Shown: positions 1 to 11,699, counted from the stretch's first letter. The stretch is 64,000 nt of DNA from Geosiphon pyriformis (GCA_016748015.1 JAAOMT010000512.1:1498893-1562892), one strand, 5' to 3'. Notes: generated from the letters alone by a model not told the origin. Numbers and translations are program-made.

Positions 1-507
1 AGTATTTAATACTTGATTATATTGGAACAATAACTCTTAATTATGATTATTAACAAAATACTAGCTTTTCTTGTCTTAGCTTATTTTTTATTTTATTTTT
101 TTATTTATTTTATTTTTTTTCTTTTGTTGTTTACTAATTGATTAAAAAAATTAATGTGCAGGATACAGATATTAAGATATAATATTGGTAAAAGACCCAA
201 AAATAAGAGTAAACACTCAAAATTGAGAATAGTTTACCAAAAAAATTATTAGCTATCATACTAAGAAAAAAATTGACAGAATTGCAATTCTGAAAAGTAA
301 TGGACAACAAAACATACTAACCCAAAGGTTAACACTTAAAACATTACTAAAGAAAATCTCTATTGAATCTCTGTTCATTATACTAAGGACTCAACTAAAG
401 CCTTCAGATTACTCAAAATCTTTAGATATTACCTATTGTATTAGCTATTAAGTACCAAGTTATGGATTTGTTATTTGCTTTGAGACCCCAAATAATCACT
501 TATAATA
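1..507 (+). repeat. 5' LTR of A1 (left part outside window)
   Basis: Colinear with the 3' LTR at 8957-9465, with scattered transitions. It ends in TATAATA where the better preserved copy at 62580-63408 ends in TGTAACA. That supports a canonical ...CA terminus that has decayed to ...TA. The U3 part, with TATA box and palindromic repeats, lies outside the window. Confidence 0.85.
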
Positions 508-2330
508 TTTAATGCTCTCTGTAAGATATAATTCAACAGAAAACCAGCACCAACAACAACCATCTGAAACAGTAACAGAATCAGAAGAAATAAGGACAAA
601 CCATTTGGAATTTGCAAAATCCTTATTCTAGTATTACAAAGATTATCTTAAATTAACAAATAATAATTGGCCAGCAGAATCAGCTTTCAATTGTTACATT
701 AATAAAAGAATCATATATTATTTGAGAAACCAAGGAGATCCAAAATTTGTCTTCAACAATTTCTTTAGTGAACTACTTCAAAGCATCACACTGCCACAGA
801 ATCATATATTTGCACCACTAATTACAGAAATAAACAGAAAAATTGAAAAGTACATTAAACAAAAATTCTCTATTACTTTTGCTAACAAAAAAAAAAGATT
901 ACAAACATCAACAGAAACTTCAAAACAAATACAATTACCTACTTGGAAGAAACAGAGAGTTGGTTCACTTGCTAATCTATTATATCATCACACACTCAAA
1001 AGTATTATCAATATAACATTAATAGACACATCTACTGCAAATATAATAATACCACTAAACAGAATCCCATTCCAAAATAAACAGAAGAAAACAAAATTAT
1101 TAGGAACATATAGCAATTATTTTGAGAGATTTAAATCACGATTTTCAATGCCATCAGAAGTTCAATTAACACCACCACAACCAGATTTTGAAGCTGCTAG
1201 TTTTTGGAAAATAACCAATTCCAAGGAAGAGAAAGATAACAATCAGGAAATTAATAATCAAAACCTGATCTCAAAAAACTCAGAAATACAAACTCCAATT
1301 GTTTCAACTCCACAAAATCAGAACAATTCAAATATTGCTCCTATTGTTCTCCAAAACTTACTTCTAGTAATTGTGATCAATTTACCACCAGGTGCATCAA
1401 TCACCAAGCAGCAACAACAACAGCCACAACTACCATCCCAACAGCAACTTCAATCATAATTTCAACTACAATCACAACTACAACAATTACTATTAATATC
1501 AATAGCACACATACCAATTGCAAAACTTGAAAAATTCACTGACAAAGAAGATAATATACAAGTATGACTCAATAACATAGAAAAAGCCATCACAGCCAAT
1601 GAATGAAATAACACCAGAGCAGTATAAACAATCCCATATTTTCTTCAGAATACTGCCAATTCATAATATTAAAGTCTGATTCAAAAAACCCAAAATTTTA
1701 ATGTATTCAAAGTTGAATTTTTGAAATATTTTAGTAACAATAATAGCATTAATTGTCTAGCCAATACTTTTACAACCATCAAACAAGGAGATACTAAAGT
1801 CATTACTACTTATCTAAAATGCTTCTATTAAAATTTATGCCAAATCCAAGCCATTGATGCCAATTATTTCACAATAACCCAAATCTTGAATTGGTTTATT
1901 CACAGATTACACAGCAGCATTCTACAATGCATACATCCATTACATTTGGCTATACTTTAAGCCATAGTTATACACACCAAAGATTTTGAATCAGCTGAAT
2001 TAGAAGCCAATCATGCTCAAGTCATAAATCTAGTGATAAATGGATCATCTGACTTGGATTTCAAATTGAAACAATTTAGTGATTCCATTAATTAAAAACT
2101 TGAGGAATACTTAGCTAATAATAATCAGACAATTTATCAACCTCCACAATGGCAAAATAATTCAGAAAACTTCAATTGTTTTTAAAATCAGGTATGACCA
2201 TTATTATCAATTAATTAATTATAGCAACCAGAAATGCACATCTGCTACAACTGTGAAAGACAAGACCATTTTAAAATAGATTGCTATGCCAAATTTGATA
2301 ACCAATGATTAAGAAATTAATATAAAAACC
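508..2330 (+). pseudogene. A1 gag (capsid plus nucleocapsid), degenerate
   Basis: The first part is a Gln/Asn-rich open stretch (722-1459) ending in a poly-Gln tract. It is followed by a capsid-like region (about 1530-2100) with the retrotransposon-gag pattern around a KFTDKEDN-type motif, interrupted by TAA/TAG/TGA at Gln and Trp positions. The nucleocapsid has an intact CCHC zinc knuckle at 2243-2284 (C-x2-C-x4-H-x4-C). Gag would assemble virus-like particles and package RNA. This copy cannot give a full protein. Confidence 0.8.
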
Positions 2331-2799
2331 CCAATTGCTGGTTTCAAACTCCGAATTACCATCCAAATTAAGATCAATATCAATTTTATTATCTACCAAT
2401 GATGCAACAAATATACTTATCACCAATTTATCAGCCACTAATATCCATAATATATCAATTGCAGCCACAAATTATTTATTAACCTTAACAACTTTAGACA
2501 CTCTCACAAATTTCAGCTCAAATGTCCAAAAATCTAAGACTGAAAATTACCCACACCCAACAGAACTGGTGATTAGCAATGATAATACATCAGCCAATTT
2601 TCAGCTTATCACAAGAGTCATCAAGATTAAACCAGTAGAGTTCAGGAACTGGATACAACTAAAACCCAAATTCTCAGAACTATTTAAGTCTCTTGGTTAT
2701 ACCAGAAGATGTCAAAACTAACAAACAAGAACCCAATCAAACTTAACTACTTACCAACAACATACCTCCAGCAATTATTACTGAAAACAAATCACTTAC

Positions 2800-3330
2800 T
2801 GCTATCTTTTTTTTTGAACTTAAGGAATTAGTTGAAATGCCATTATTTAGTGGAACTGCCCTAAAATCAAAACTCATTACAGCAATATATACTAATGTCA
2901 CTGTCAATAATCAACTCATCAAACTGATCTTGAACAGTAGATCAGCCAGCAGCATTATCACATAATAAATCATAGATCAATTAGATTACCAAGTTAATTG
3001 CACTGTTAGTGCACAAATAATTACTGCCAATGAAGTAACAAAGACTCTAATAAGTAAAATTGATGATTTTTCCTTTGAAGTTAGTGGTATTGTTACACCA
3101 ATCAAAGTTTTTATTATAGAAGCCACCCAGTACCAAGCACTTATTGGTAATAACTGGCTGTTTAAAACCAATGTTATTCTTAACTGAACTACATAAGAGC
3201 TCCAGTTTATTCAAAATGATTACCAAATTCAAGTATTTATTACTTGTGACCATTTTAGGACAAATACCACCCAACTGCCACTACTAATTGAATTCAAAGA
3301 AAAAACAAATAAACTTACCTGGGAAGCTTA
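2800..3330 (+). pseudogene. A1 aspartic protease, active site mutated
   Basis: A retropepsin-like region follows gag. The hydrophobic strand leading to the active site is visible as L-I-L at 2924-2932. The catalytic D-S-G triad now reads N-S-R at 2933-2941, which two G-to-A transitions explain. Downstream residues resemble the flap and second strand (ALIGNNW-like segment near 3140-3165). The family enzyme cleaves Gag-Pol. This copy lacks the catalytic Asp. Boundaries are approximate. Confidence 0.7.
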
Positions 3331-3479
3331 TCAAGTTTTATGAACTAACACTGACTACAACAAATTATTACTAATATTTTTTTGGGATGACAAAAAAAAA
3401 GAGAAGGAAAAAGACAAGTTACAAGAAAATACCATTATCAACAAAACTATTAGTAACTAAAAAAGAACATACTCAACCA

Positions 3480-4130
3480 ATATTAGACCAAAACCACCAC
3501 ATATTCCACTTAAGTGCAAGGACTACAAGAAAAAGCTGCTCTTTATAAAAGTTTAGGTTGTACCTAATAAAGATTACTGGATATGCACACACTATTACTG
3601 CAAGTTATGCCACCATGAATGCTATGGCTACCCAAAAAGACAAAAAAAGTAGAACAATGAATTGTGTTTTGCTTATGGAAAAATTCTACTTGACAAAAAA
3701 ATGTAGAACAATATTCCTGGTTAAGAAAAAATATATGACATCTCATGTCAATACATGATTTTTATAAGTGATTGGATCAGCAAAAAAATGCTTTTTAATG
3801 CCATATAGAACCATGTTTTATTATGCTTAAACAATTATCTACATGATAAAAATAAGATTTGGAAAATGGCAAATGCCAAAATTGAAGGTGTTTTGTCCAG
3901 TGAAATATTAGAAATTAAAAATAACCTATTTGAACCAGCCAAAATGTTTCTTATTCCTAACCTAGATGCTTTTGTTAACATTAAAGCCAGTTTTGAAAAG
4001 TTCCATGAGCACTACCAAAATTTAGCACCAACCAGAGCAGAACAAAAACAGTAGTTAGAACAGTTAAATACTTGACTTTGTCAATACTGTTTAATTTCAT
4101 ATGACTTTCAATATTGTAATAAATGTAATC
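3480..4130 (+). pseudogene. A1 Cys/His-rich segment between protease and dUTPase
   Basis: This decoded stretch (several internal stops) has two clusters of metal-ligand residues. Near 3580-3650 there is a W-x-C-x2-Y-x-C-x2-C-H-H-type cluster. At 4079-4126 there is C-x2-C-x8-C-x2-C, like a zinc ribbon. A conserved linker, partly open as a 62-residue frame at 3866-4054, lies between them. Ordinary Ty3/gypsy elements have nothing comparable here. Function is not recognised; nucleic-acid or protein binding through zinc is an inference from the ligand spacing only. Confidence 0.55.
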
Positions 4131-4149
4131 TTATTTACAATCTATTACT

Positions 4150-4704
4150 GTGCATGATTTATATGATCCCAGAAGAAAAAAACCAATTAACAGCTGTGCA
4201 TCAGAATCAGAATCAGAATCAAAATCAAAATTCAATTCCGATTCAAACTCTGATGATAATAACAAAAACAATAATTCTGGCTTAATTCTAAATGGCAATA
4301 ACAATAACAATAATTCAAACTCAGATTATAACCTCGAACTATATATTATGCTCCCTAATTTTTTTAAGAAGCAGGAATTAAAATGGTTCAGTAATAATAA
4401 TAAAGATATTATGCTAAAATGCATACATAATACTAATACAGAGTTTAACTTAAAATCTTCTAAAAAAAATGCCATCAAATTAGAATCATATTTAAACACA
4501 TATATTGATTTGAAAATAGCATTAAAAATTCCAGCAATAACAATGATTCAACTAGTATCTAGAAATAGTTTAGCAAAAAAAAGAATCAACATCAAAGGAG
4601 GAATAATTGATACAGGATACATAGAAAATAGAAAGAAATTAGGAATAACAGCCAGAGAGATAAATGAATTCGAATCTATGAGTAGAAATAGACATACTAA
4701 TTAA
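4150..4704 (+). pseudogene. A1 dUTPase-like domain with acidic Ser/Asn-rich N-terminal linker
   Basis: The open frame of 184 residues starts with a low-complexity SESES...DSNSD...N-rich linker (residues 15-60). From about residue 109 to 160 (4474-4629) it carries the trimeric dUTPase signature. Motif 2-like S-R-N-S-L-A (consensus RSSLA) is followed by G-G-I-I-D-T-G-Y (consensus GVIDxxYRG). dUTPase hydrolyses dUTP to dUMP and so limits uracil incorporation during reverse transcription; several retroviruses carry one. Here the body after the GGIIDTGY motif is shortened: a segment seems deleted before the tail at residues 163-184, which resembles the Gly/Ser-rich C-terminal motif V region. Probably inactive. 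Confidence 0.72.
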
Positions 4705-5189
4705 TATGGCCAAAAAAAAAGTTGTTAACAAAAGAAAAATTATCTCCATCTGTCAACCAATTTTCTTCTTATTATATAACTAGTATATATTAACTATAAA
4801 AAAGAAAGTAAAGGATTAAGCCCAAATTTTTGAAGTAGAAGTTAGCATTTGTAAATCAGAAAAAATTGGAATTACCAATCTTTACATAAGCCAAAAGCCT
4901 TAAACACATTAAAATTCTAATCTACAATATAACTAAAAATATTATTAAGATATTAAAAGAAATTATTATAGGATACTTAAGCACCAAAGTTAAGAATTAA
5001 CCACTAAACTCCATTCTGAATTTTTCACAACTATGTAGATATGTAGATATTACATCACAAATAATATACAGATAAAAAGAATGCTATTTGCTCTAGCCAA
5101 AACAATTAGAACAAATGAATTTGGCAAATTTAGACCCACTATAACATATACAACTCAAAATGCTACTTAACAATTTTGCTGATATCTTT

Positions 5190-6515
5190 GCCAGTAAAAA
5201 TAAATTTGGCAAAACTGACATCATCCAGCACCAGATCAAGACTAGAGATACAATACCAATTAAATAAAGAGCATACAGAATACTACCAGCAAGCTATGAG
5301 ATCATCCAACAAGAAATTAACAGAATGTTGAACAATTAATTAATTCAATTATTAATGAGTTCATGGTTATTACCAGTGATATTAGTTCATAAGAAGAATA
5401 GAAAAATCTGTTTTTGTGTGGATTATAGAAAACTCAATAGCATAACTCATGAAAACAGCTATCTTATTTCATAAATCCAAAAATTATTTAATGCTTTCAG
5501 AGGAAAGAAATGATTCTCCATATTAGACTTGGATAATAGTTACTAGCAAGTAGCCATAAATTCAGCTGACAAAAAAAAAACCACATTCACTACTAGAAAA
5601 AAGAATTTTGAATTTGAAGTCATATTATTTGGCTTAACCAATACTTCAGCCATATTTCAATGGCTTATGAAAATTATGTATATTAGACTGCTATGAAAAT
5701 CAATAGTCATATATTTGGATAACATTAATGTGTTTTTAAGAACATTTGATGATCATTTGCATTATCTCCAGCAAGTGTTTGAGAGATTAAAAAAAGCAGA
5801 ATTGAAACTAAATACAACTAAGTGTTTTTTTGGAAAAATAGAATTGAAATTTCTAGGACATGTTATGAGCAAAATCAGCATTAAAACAGATCCAGACAAG
5901 ATTAAAATTGTCAAAACCTTTCCAGTACCCACAAATTTGATGAAACTATAAGTATTCTTGGAATTTACAGAATATTATTGCCACTTTATCCAAAACTTTT
6001 TCAAACTGGCTCAACCATTCCACCAGCTTCAAGCCAAGAATGTGAAATACAAATAGACTAAAAAACAACAAGAAGCTTTTAACACTTTAAGAAGAAAGCT
6101 CATCCAAGTATTAGTATTGATCTATCCAGATTACAACAAGCTATTTATTATTATCACTAATGTATCAGTCAAGCATTAGAAGCAGTACTATCTCAGAGAG
6201 AACCAGATGGAAAAAAACACTCAGTAGTATATGTTAGCTGAAGTTTAAGTTCAGCTAAAAAGAACTATAGAACACCAGCATTAAAATATTTAGCTATCTA
6301 TTGGGCAGTTATAAAATAAAAAGAATACTTAAGCCAGAAATTCAATATATATACTGATTACAAAGGATTAATATTAATCTAAAAGCAAGAAGTTGGAAAT
6401 AACTATCATGCCAAATAGAAAATAGAACTTTCATTATTCAAATATACTGTACATTATAAAAAAAGAAAAAAAAACAGAAATGCTAATAGTTTGTTACAAA
6501 TGAAACAAATCTAAA
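5190..6515 (+). pseudogene. A1 reverse transcriptase and RNase H
   Basis: Recognisable RT blocks occur in order: DIIQHQIKT (about 5219), a CVDYRKLNS block (about 5420), a DLDNSY block (about 5530), LFGLTN (about 5630) and the catalytic box. The box reads Y-L-D-N at 5712-5723 instead of YLDD. An open piece (5715-5951) covers the palm-thumb. The RNase H part (about 6170-6515) keeps the AERNY-like and YTDYKGL blocks found in gypsy elements. Many stops replace Gln/Trp. Together these domains would synthesise the cDNA; this copy has lost the second catalytic Asp. Confidence 0.88.
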
Positions 6516-6529
6516 AATATTTTGACCAA

Positions 6530-7790
6530 AAAATATAACAAAAGATGAACCACAAAAATATCAACAACTTTAACATTATATTAATACTTGAGAGTTCAAG
6601 AAGAAATTATCTCAAAAAGAATAAAATAACATAAAACAACAATCAAAATATTTTATTGCTCACCAAAATATATTATATTGAAAAAACAAAAAGAATTCAA
6701 ATCAATCACTCAGAGTAATTACAAAATCAGAGAAAGAAACAATACTATACAACATGTATTCAGATCTAACAGCAGAATATTTTCATAAAGAAACAACCAT
6801 AAAAAAAACCAGAAAGAAATATTACTGGTCATTAATGTATTCAAATATTATCTAATACATTTAAAATTGTAACACTTGTCAAAAAAGAAAAGGAACAAGA
6901 CTTAACAAACCACTAAGACTAATTAGAATAAAACAACCATTTGACAGAATTGGAATTAACTTAATCAAACCATTAACAATAACCAGCAGAGGCAATCATT
7001 ATATAGCAGTAGTTATAGACTATTTTACCAAATGGCCAGAGGCAAAAACAATTCAAAGAACAAATGCAAAATTCATAGCTGAATTCGTTTATCAAGATTT
7101 AATTTGTCAGCATAGATGTCCAAAAAAATTGTTATCAGATTAAAAAACTTATTTTGTAAACAGAATATTAACAGAATTAAGCCAAAGATTTGAAATTAAG
7201 AGATCATTATTATCATTATATTATCCACAAACAAATGGTTTAGTTGAAAGATTTAACAGAATATTATATAAAACAATTGCCAAAATCAGCCAAAATTAGC
7301 CAAAAAAACCAAAATGAATGGAATTTGATTATACCATCAGTATTATTTGCTTATTAGACAATGAAGCAAAATACCACATAAGCAATATCATTTGAACTTG
7401 TTTATGATAGAACAGCAACATTATTAGTTGAGATAGATATTAATACATATCTAATAGAACCAATAACAGAAGCCAATTTATAAAGAATATTACTGAAAAA
7501 AACATATAAACTAATAGAAATGCTAGAAAACAAAAAACAAAGAGCAGCTAATAACATCTAGAAGTCACAAAAAAAACAAAAAGAATGACATAATAACCAA
7601 TTACCAGATAAATCAGTTAAATTCAAGATTGGAAACAAAGTACTCTTATATTATACCAAAGCAGAAAAACAATAAAGTAGAAAATTTGACCCCAAATGGA
7701 ATGGACTATTTCAAATTGAAGAAATTTTAGGAAATAGAGCTTATAAACTAAGATAAAACAACAAAATCTTAGCTAAAACAGCACATGAAG
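6530..7790 (+). pseudogene. A1 integrase
   Basis: The N-terminal zinc-binding region (about 6750-6890) retains N-C-x-T-C and an upstream His. The catalytic core shows the D of a G-I-x-L-I-x-P segment (about 6950), a L-L-S-D block (about 7130) and N-G-L-V-E-R-F-N with the catalytic Glu (about 7235). That is a D,D-35-E arrangement. The C-terminal part (7600-7790) has the GNKVLLYYTKAEKQ...KFDPKW block typical of gypsy integrase tails. Internal stops make it a pseudogene. Integrase inserts the cDNA in the nucleus. Confidence 0.85.
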
Positions 7791-7989
7791 ATTAATTAAA
7801 ACCATATTACAATATATTATTATTATTTATCAATAATAATCCACAACTAGGAGTACAATGAATACTAGTCCAACCAGATAAAATTCCATAAGATCTGAAA
7901 TCAATCATAATTATTAATTTAAATACATTAAGTTAATTAACCAAAAAGTATATAAAGACATAATATATGTAACAAAAACAACAAAAAAA

Positions 7990-8630
7990 ATGGAAATATC
8001 AGATCATATTTACATTTTAGCTTAACAATTATTTCAGATCTTAAATCAACAACAATTAAACATAGAAATTGTTATCAGCCATCAAACAATCTGCTATTAA
8101 AACACCAAACAAGAAAAAAAAGCAAAGAATATACTATATCAGTAATTACAGAGCCAAACAAAACACTGGTCAAATAAAATAATAAAAAAAGTAAAAAATA
8201 CTTTTGGAAAAATACCCATCATAGTTTCAACAAAAGAATTCATAAAAAAAAATTGGAAATAGTGAATAAAACAACTTCTAATATTATACTGCTACTATTA
8301 ATTGGAACAAAAGTTGAATATTTAGAAGTTATATTTTAATAAATCTAAAAGAATATTCAATCAAGAGATAATTCAAAACATCGAAAACATTATTAGAAAA
8401 AAAACAAATCTGATAATACACATTAGAATAATTTATTGACTATACACAATATTTCAAAACTACTCAGAAATATTGCTACACCCTAATATAAAGACAATAA
8501 TTATTAACCAATGAAAGAGAATAAACAACTTATAAATTAAAAATATAAGAAACAAAATTAAACAAACAATATTAAAAAAAGAAGTCATAGACCTAATTCA
8601 AAACAAAGATTTCAATAGAGTTTAATATTA
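7990..8630 (+). pseudogene. A1 extra ORF between integrase and 3' LTR (decayed)
   Basis: A reading frame of about 210 codons begins at the ATG at 7990 (M-E-I-S-D-H-I-Y) and runs with several stops to just before the polypurine tract at about 8630-8640. The same frame is recognisable in copies at 61934-62568 and about 46924-47560, and inverted near 27620-28230. The predicted product is hydrophilic, rich in Lys, Asn, Gln and Ile, with no signal peptide or membrane segment, so it does not look like Env. No known family recognised. Confidence 0.6.
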
Positions 8631-8641
8631 AAAGAAAGAGA

Positions 8642-9465
8642 TAATATTACTCATAGAAAATACATACAAGAAAATAGTAGGAAAAACAGATAGACCAATA
8701 AGAGAATAGTAGTTAACATATAAGCATATTGCTCAGCAATATAAGCATTGCTTGAAAAATTATAACATATCACTTGAGAATATAAGCAATCTCATAAAAC
8801 CCAAATTATGTATATATAGCAAGAGCATTAGAAGCAGAAAAAAAAGAATCAATACCAAGATCTCTTAATTAAAACATCTTAGTTAGAATTATTAATATCA
8901 ATAAATAATTATTTGCCATCTAACTTACTTTTCTCATTATTAATACTTTATGTTGATAGTATTTGATACTTGATTATACTAGAACAATAGCTTTTAATTA
9001 TAACTATTGATAGAATACTAACTTTTCTTGTTTTGGCTTATTTTTTATTTTATTTCTTTATTTCTTTTATTTTCTTTTCTTTTGTTGTTTACTAATTGAT
9101 TAAAAAAATTAATGCATGGGGTATTGATGTTAAGATATAGCACTAATAAAAGACCCAAGAATAAGAATAAACACTCAAAATTGAAGATAGCTTATTAGGA
9201 GTATTGCTGGTCATCATGCTGAGAAAAAAATTGACAGAATTGCGATTCCAGAGAATAACAAACAACAAAACACACTAACTCAAGAGTTAATACTTAAAAC
9301 ATTACTAAAAGAAATCTCTATTAAATCTCTGTCTATTATATTAAGAACTCAACCAAAGCCTTTAGATCACTCAAAACCTTCAGATATTACCAATTGTATT
9401 AGCTATTAAGCATCAAATTACAGATTTGTTATTTGCTTTGAGATCCCAAATAATCATCTGTAATA
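8642..9465 (+). repeat. 3' LTR of A1
   Basis: The start is placed directly after the purine tract AAAAGAAAGAGA (8630-8641), at TAATATTACTC; three other family A copies align at the same base. The end is at TGTAATA (9459-9465). U3 contains two copies of a 41-bp repeat with palindromes centred near 8734 and 8775, then a TATATATAGCA box at about 8811, the probable promoter. Length is about 824 bases. Confidence 0.82.
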
Positions 9466-11327
9466 TTGGTTAAGTTGTTGATTAATCCAATGAATTGCTT
9501 TTTGGCTGGTACAACACATGTTCTAATTTTGTGCAATCTGTCTTTAGGTAGTAATCTGCCTAATGTTTTTTAGGCTGGAAATGGAATTGTAGTTCTGAAT
9601 GTGTTGGACTCAGATTGCTATTTGGGTATGGTAAAGTTTCTTAAGAGGTATAATATTGTGTTTGTAAACCAGCTTTTAGATCATTATGACATGTGTTTCA
9701 CATGAAACACATTTCATAGATAGAAGAAGCTAGACTTTAGAGGTTCTGTTTCTGTCTGATTTAGTTTTCTGATTAAGTTTATTGGTAAAGATAGTTTGTC
9801 ATGTGGTAAATTGTTAGTTCTCCAGTTCATTTCTGTTAGTTTTTCTTGTGACTTCAGCTATATTTGCAAGCATTTGCTAAATTTTGAGCTGGATTCTGTG
9901 AACATCTACATGGATGGTTCTGTCAAAAATTTGGGATCAGTTGATGCTTGTAAAAATATTACTGCCTATTTTCCAGATGTGAACACTAGTGTTGAAATTA
10001 GAATAAATAGGTTGTTTTCTTCAACTTTGGTAGAGCTGTAGGTTATTGCTCTTGTTTTAGAATGTGTGTTTACATTTAAGTCAATTATTTTGTTTATAGA
10101 CAGTTAAGCTTTGTTGGACATGTGCTGCTCTTCTGATGGTGTGTCTAGTCCTGATTTTTATGATAAGTATTGAATTGAAAAGAAACATATTTGTCAGGTT
10201 ATTTTGAAAAAGAATTTGTTAGTTACATAGAATAAAGTCAAGAGTTATTCTGATGATATTGGGAATAAACATGCTAATTTCTATGCCAATATTACAGTTG
10301 ATTCTGAATCTTCTTTGTCTCTTGTGGTTCTATGTCATTTCTTTAATATTGAAGGCAGACCTGTCTCTGAAAATACTTATTACTTTGCTAAAAATTTATT
10401 TAATGCAGTTAATTTTGTTAGATGGGAAGCCAGATGTGTTGATGGCATCATAAATGTAAATTTCTGTGGTAATTTTGATATGACTAGGACTTTTAGTGTT
10501 TGGCACCCAGATGGCAAGATGTGATTTGGCTACATTAGCCTAGTGTTAATAATGCTTTAGTTATATTTTATAAAGACACTGTACCATTGTTTGCTGATGA
10601 CTAAAAGAAAAAGAAAATATAATTCAAAATATTCAAGTATTGCTTGCATTAGATGTAAGTTGATAGAAGACTTTAATCACATATTTTTTGCATTTATAAC
10701 AGCAATATCAAAAAAGAAATATTGTCAGATGTGGTTCTGAAATGAAAAGTTATGTTGGACAATTTTGCTAATAAGAGTGTAATTTTTTGGTCCTTGGGTG
10801 AAACTGCTTTGTCTATTAATTTGTACATGGCATTAGCTAAGAGATTTGTTCTGAAAAATTGGGTAATTAATATAGTATATTGCTTAAGCACTGATTCTGG
10901 AGATGGTGTAATAGTTGTTAAGTTGATTCATTATCTTGTTAAGAATCACAGATCTTCTATTTGGCTGTCTATAGCCAAGTTAAGATTCTACTATAAAAAC
11001 CATGACTTTTTCTCATGTGATAGTTACTCTGTTCCCTTGGTGTCTGGTTTGTTATCTTTGTAGTTTCCTCAGATAATTCATGATTTTGACATTAGATTAG
11101 ATGTCTATATTTGCTTTGGTCTACATTTTTGTTTGTTCAGATTGGACTTTGGTTTTTTGAATAATGTTTCTGTGCTGGGTGTTTTGGATATATAGTGTTG
11201 TCTTAATTAACTTGAGTGGCTGGTCATATGTAGAAAAAGCATGAGCCATGCTTAATTTATAATTTATTTTGATTTTATGTACTTAGGTAGTAATTAGACT
11301 GCATTTGTAAAACTTAATAAAAAAAAA
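9466..11327 (+). mobile_element. 3' end of a LINE (RNase H, C-terminal knuckle, 3' UTR), plus strand
   Basis: Starts exactly at the end of the A1 LTR and is colinear with 54510-56345. The RNase H part (about 9890-10120) has Y-M-D-G-S with the first catalytic Asp, then the ALVLE helix and F-I-D-S. A 3' UTR with the GAGTGGCTGGTCA block (11213) and an AATAAAAAAAAATAA tail near 11320 ends the element. Several stops are present. The 5' part of this LINE should lie left of the window beyond A1. Confidence 0.8.
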
Positions 11328-11485
11328 TAACAAACCAAATAAATTTATTGTTTTTAACTTGTTTTAAATACTTAATTGTTTTAAATATATTTATTTATTT
11401 GTTATATTTTTATTAAATTTTATTTTGTTATTTTATAAACTTTATAAATTATATATTTTTTAAAACTAATTAAAATTAAATTATT
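11328..11485. other. AT-rich spacer between two tail-to-tail LINEs
   Basis: About 160 bases, almost only A and T, separate the A-rich tail of the plus-strand LINE from the T-rich start (the tail in reverse) of the minus-strand LINE. No coding or structured signal seen. Confidence 0.5.
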
Positions 11486-11699
11486 ATTTTTTTTTTTGCT
11501 TAATGAGTGAAGTTCAAACACTACCTAGTGCTATACATCAAAGAAATAATCTAAACTAGGTGTGAATTATGCACTTTTTATATGTGACCAGCCACTCGAG
11601 CTGATCAGAACAACATTATACAGCTATGTAAACTAAAACTGAATTACCTATACCTGAAAAAAACAAACAGAGTTTGCAAAAGCCAAACTGAATACCAAA

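Larger units (their letters stand above)
1..9465 (+). mobile_element. Ty3/gypsy LTR retrotransposon, family A copy 1 (A1), nearly full length
   Basis: The two ends share a long direct repeat: bases 1-507 match 8957-9465. Between them lie, in order, a gag with zinc knuckle, aspartic protease, Cys-rich segment, dUTPase-like domain, reverse transcriptase, RNase H, HHCC/DDE integrase and an additional ORF. This order (RT-RH before IN) defines Ty3/gypsy. The 5' LTR continues left of the window by roughly 320 bases, judged from the complete 3' LTR. All frames carry many stops where related copies have Gln or Trp codons, so the element is dead. The sequence right after its 3' LTR is the interior of a LINE, so A1 probably inserted into that LINE. 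Confidence 0.92.

Noticed and set aside
4150-4704. Host gene for a Ser/Asn-rich protein
   Set aside because: It lies in order between gypsy protease and RT and carries dUTPase motifs, so it is part of the A1 polyprotein.
7990-8630. Envelope gene (errantivirus-like)
   Set aside because: No signal peptide, membrane helix or Cys pattern; the predicted product is hydrophilic throughout.
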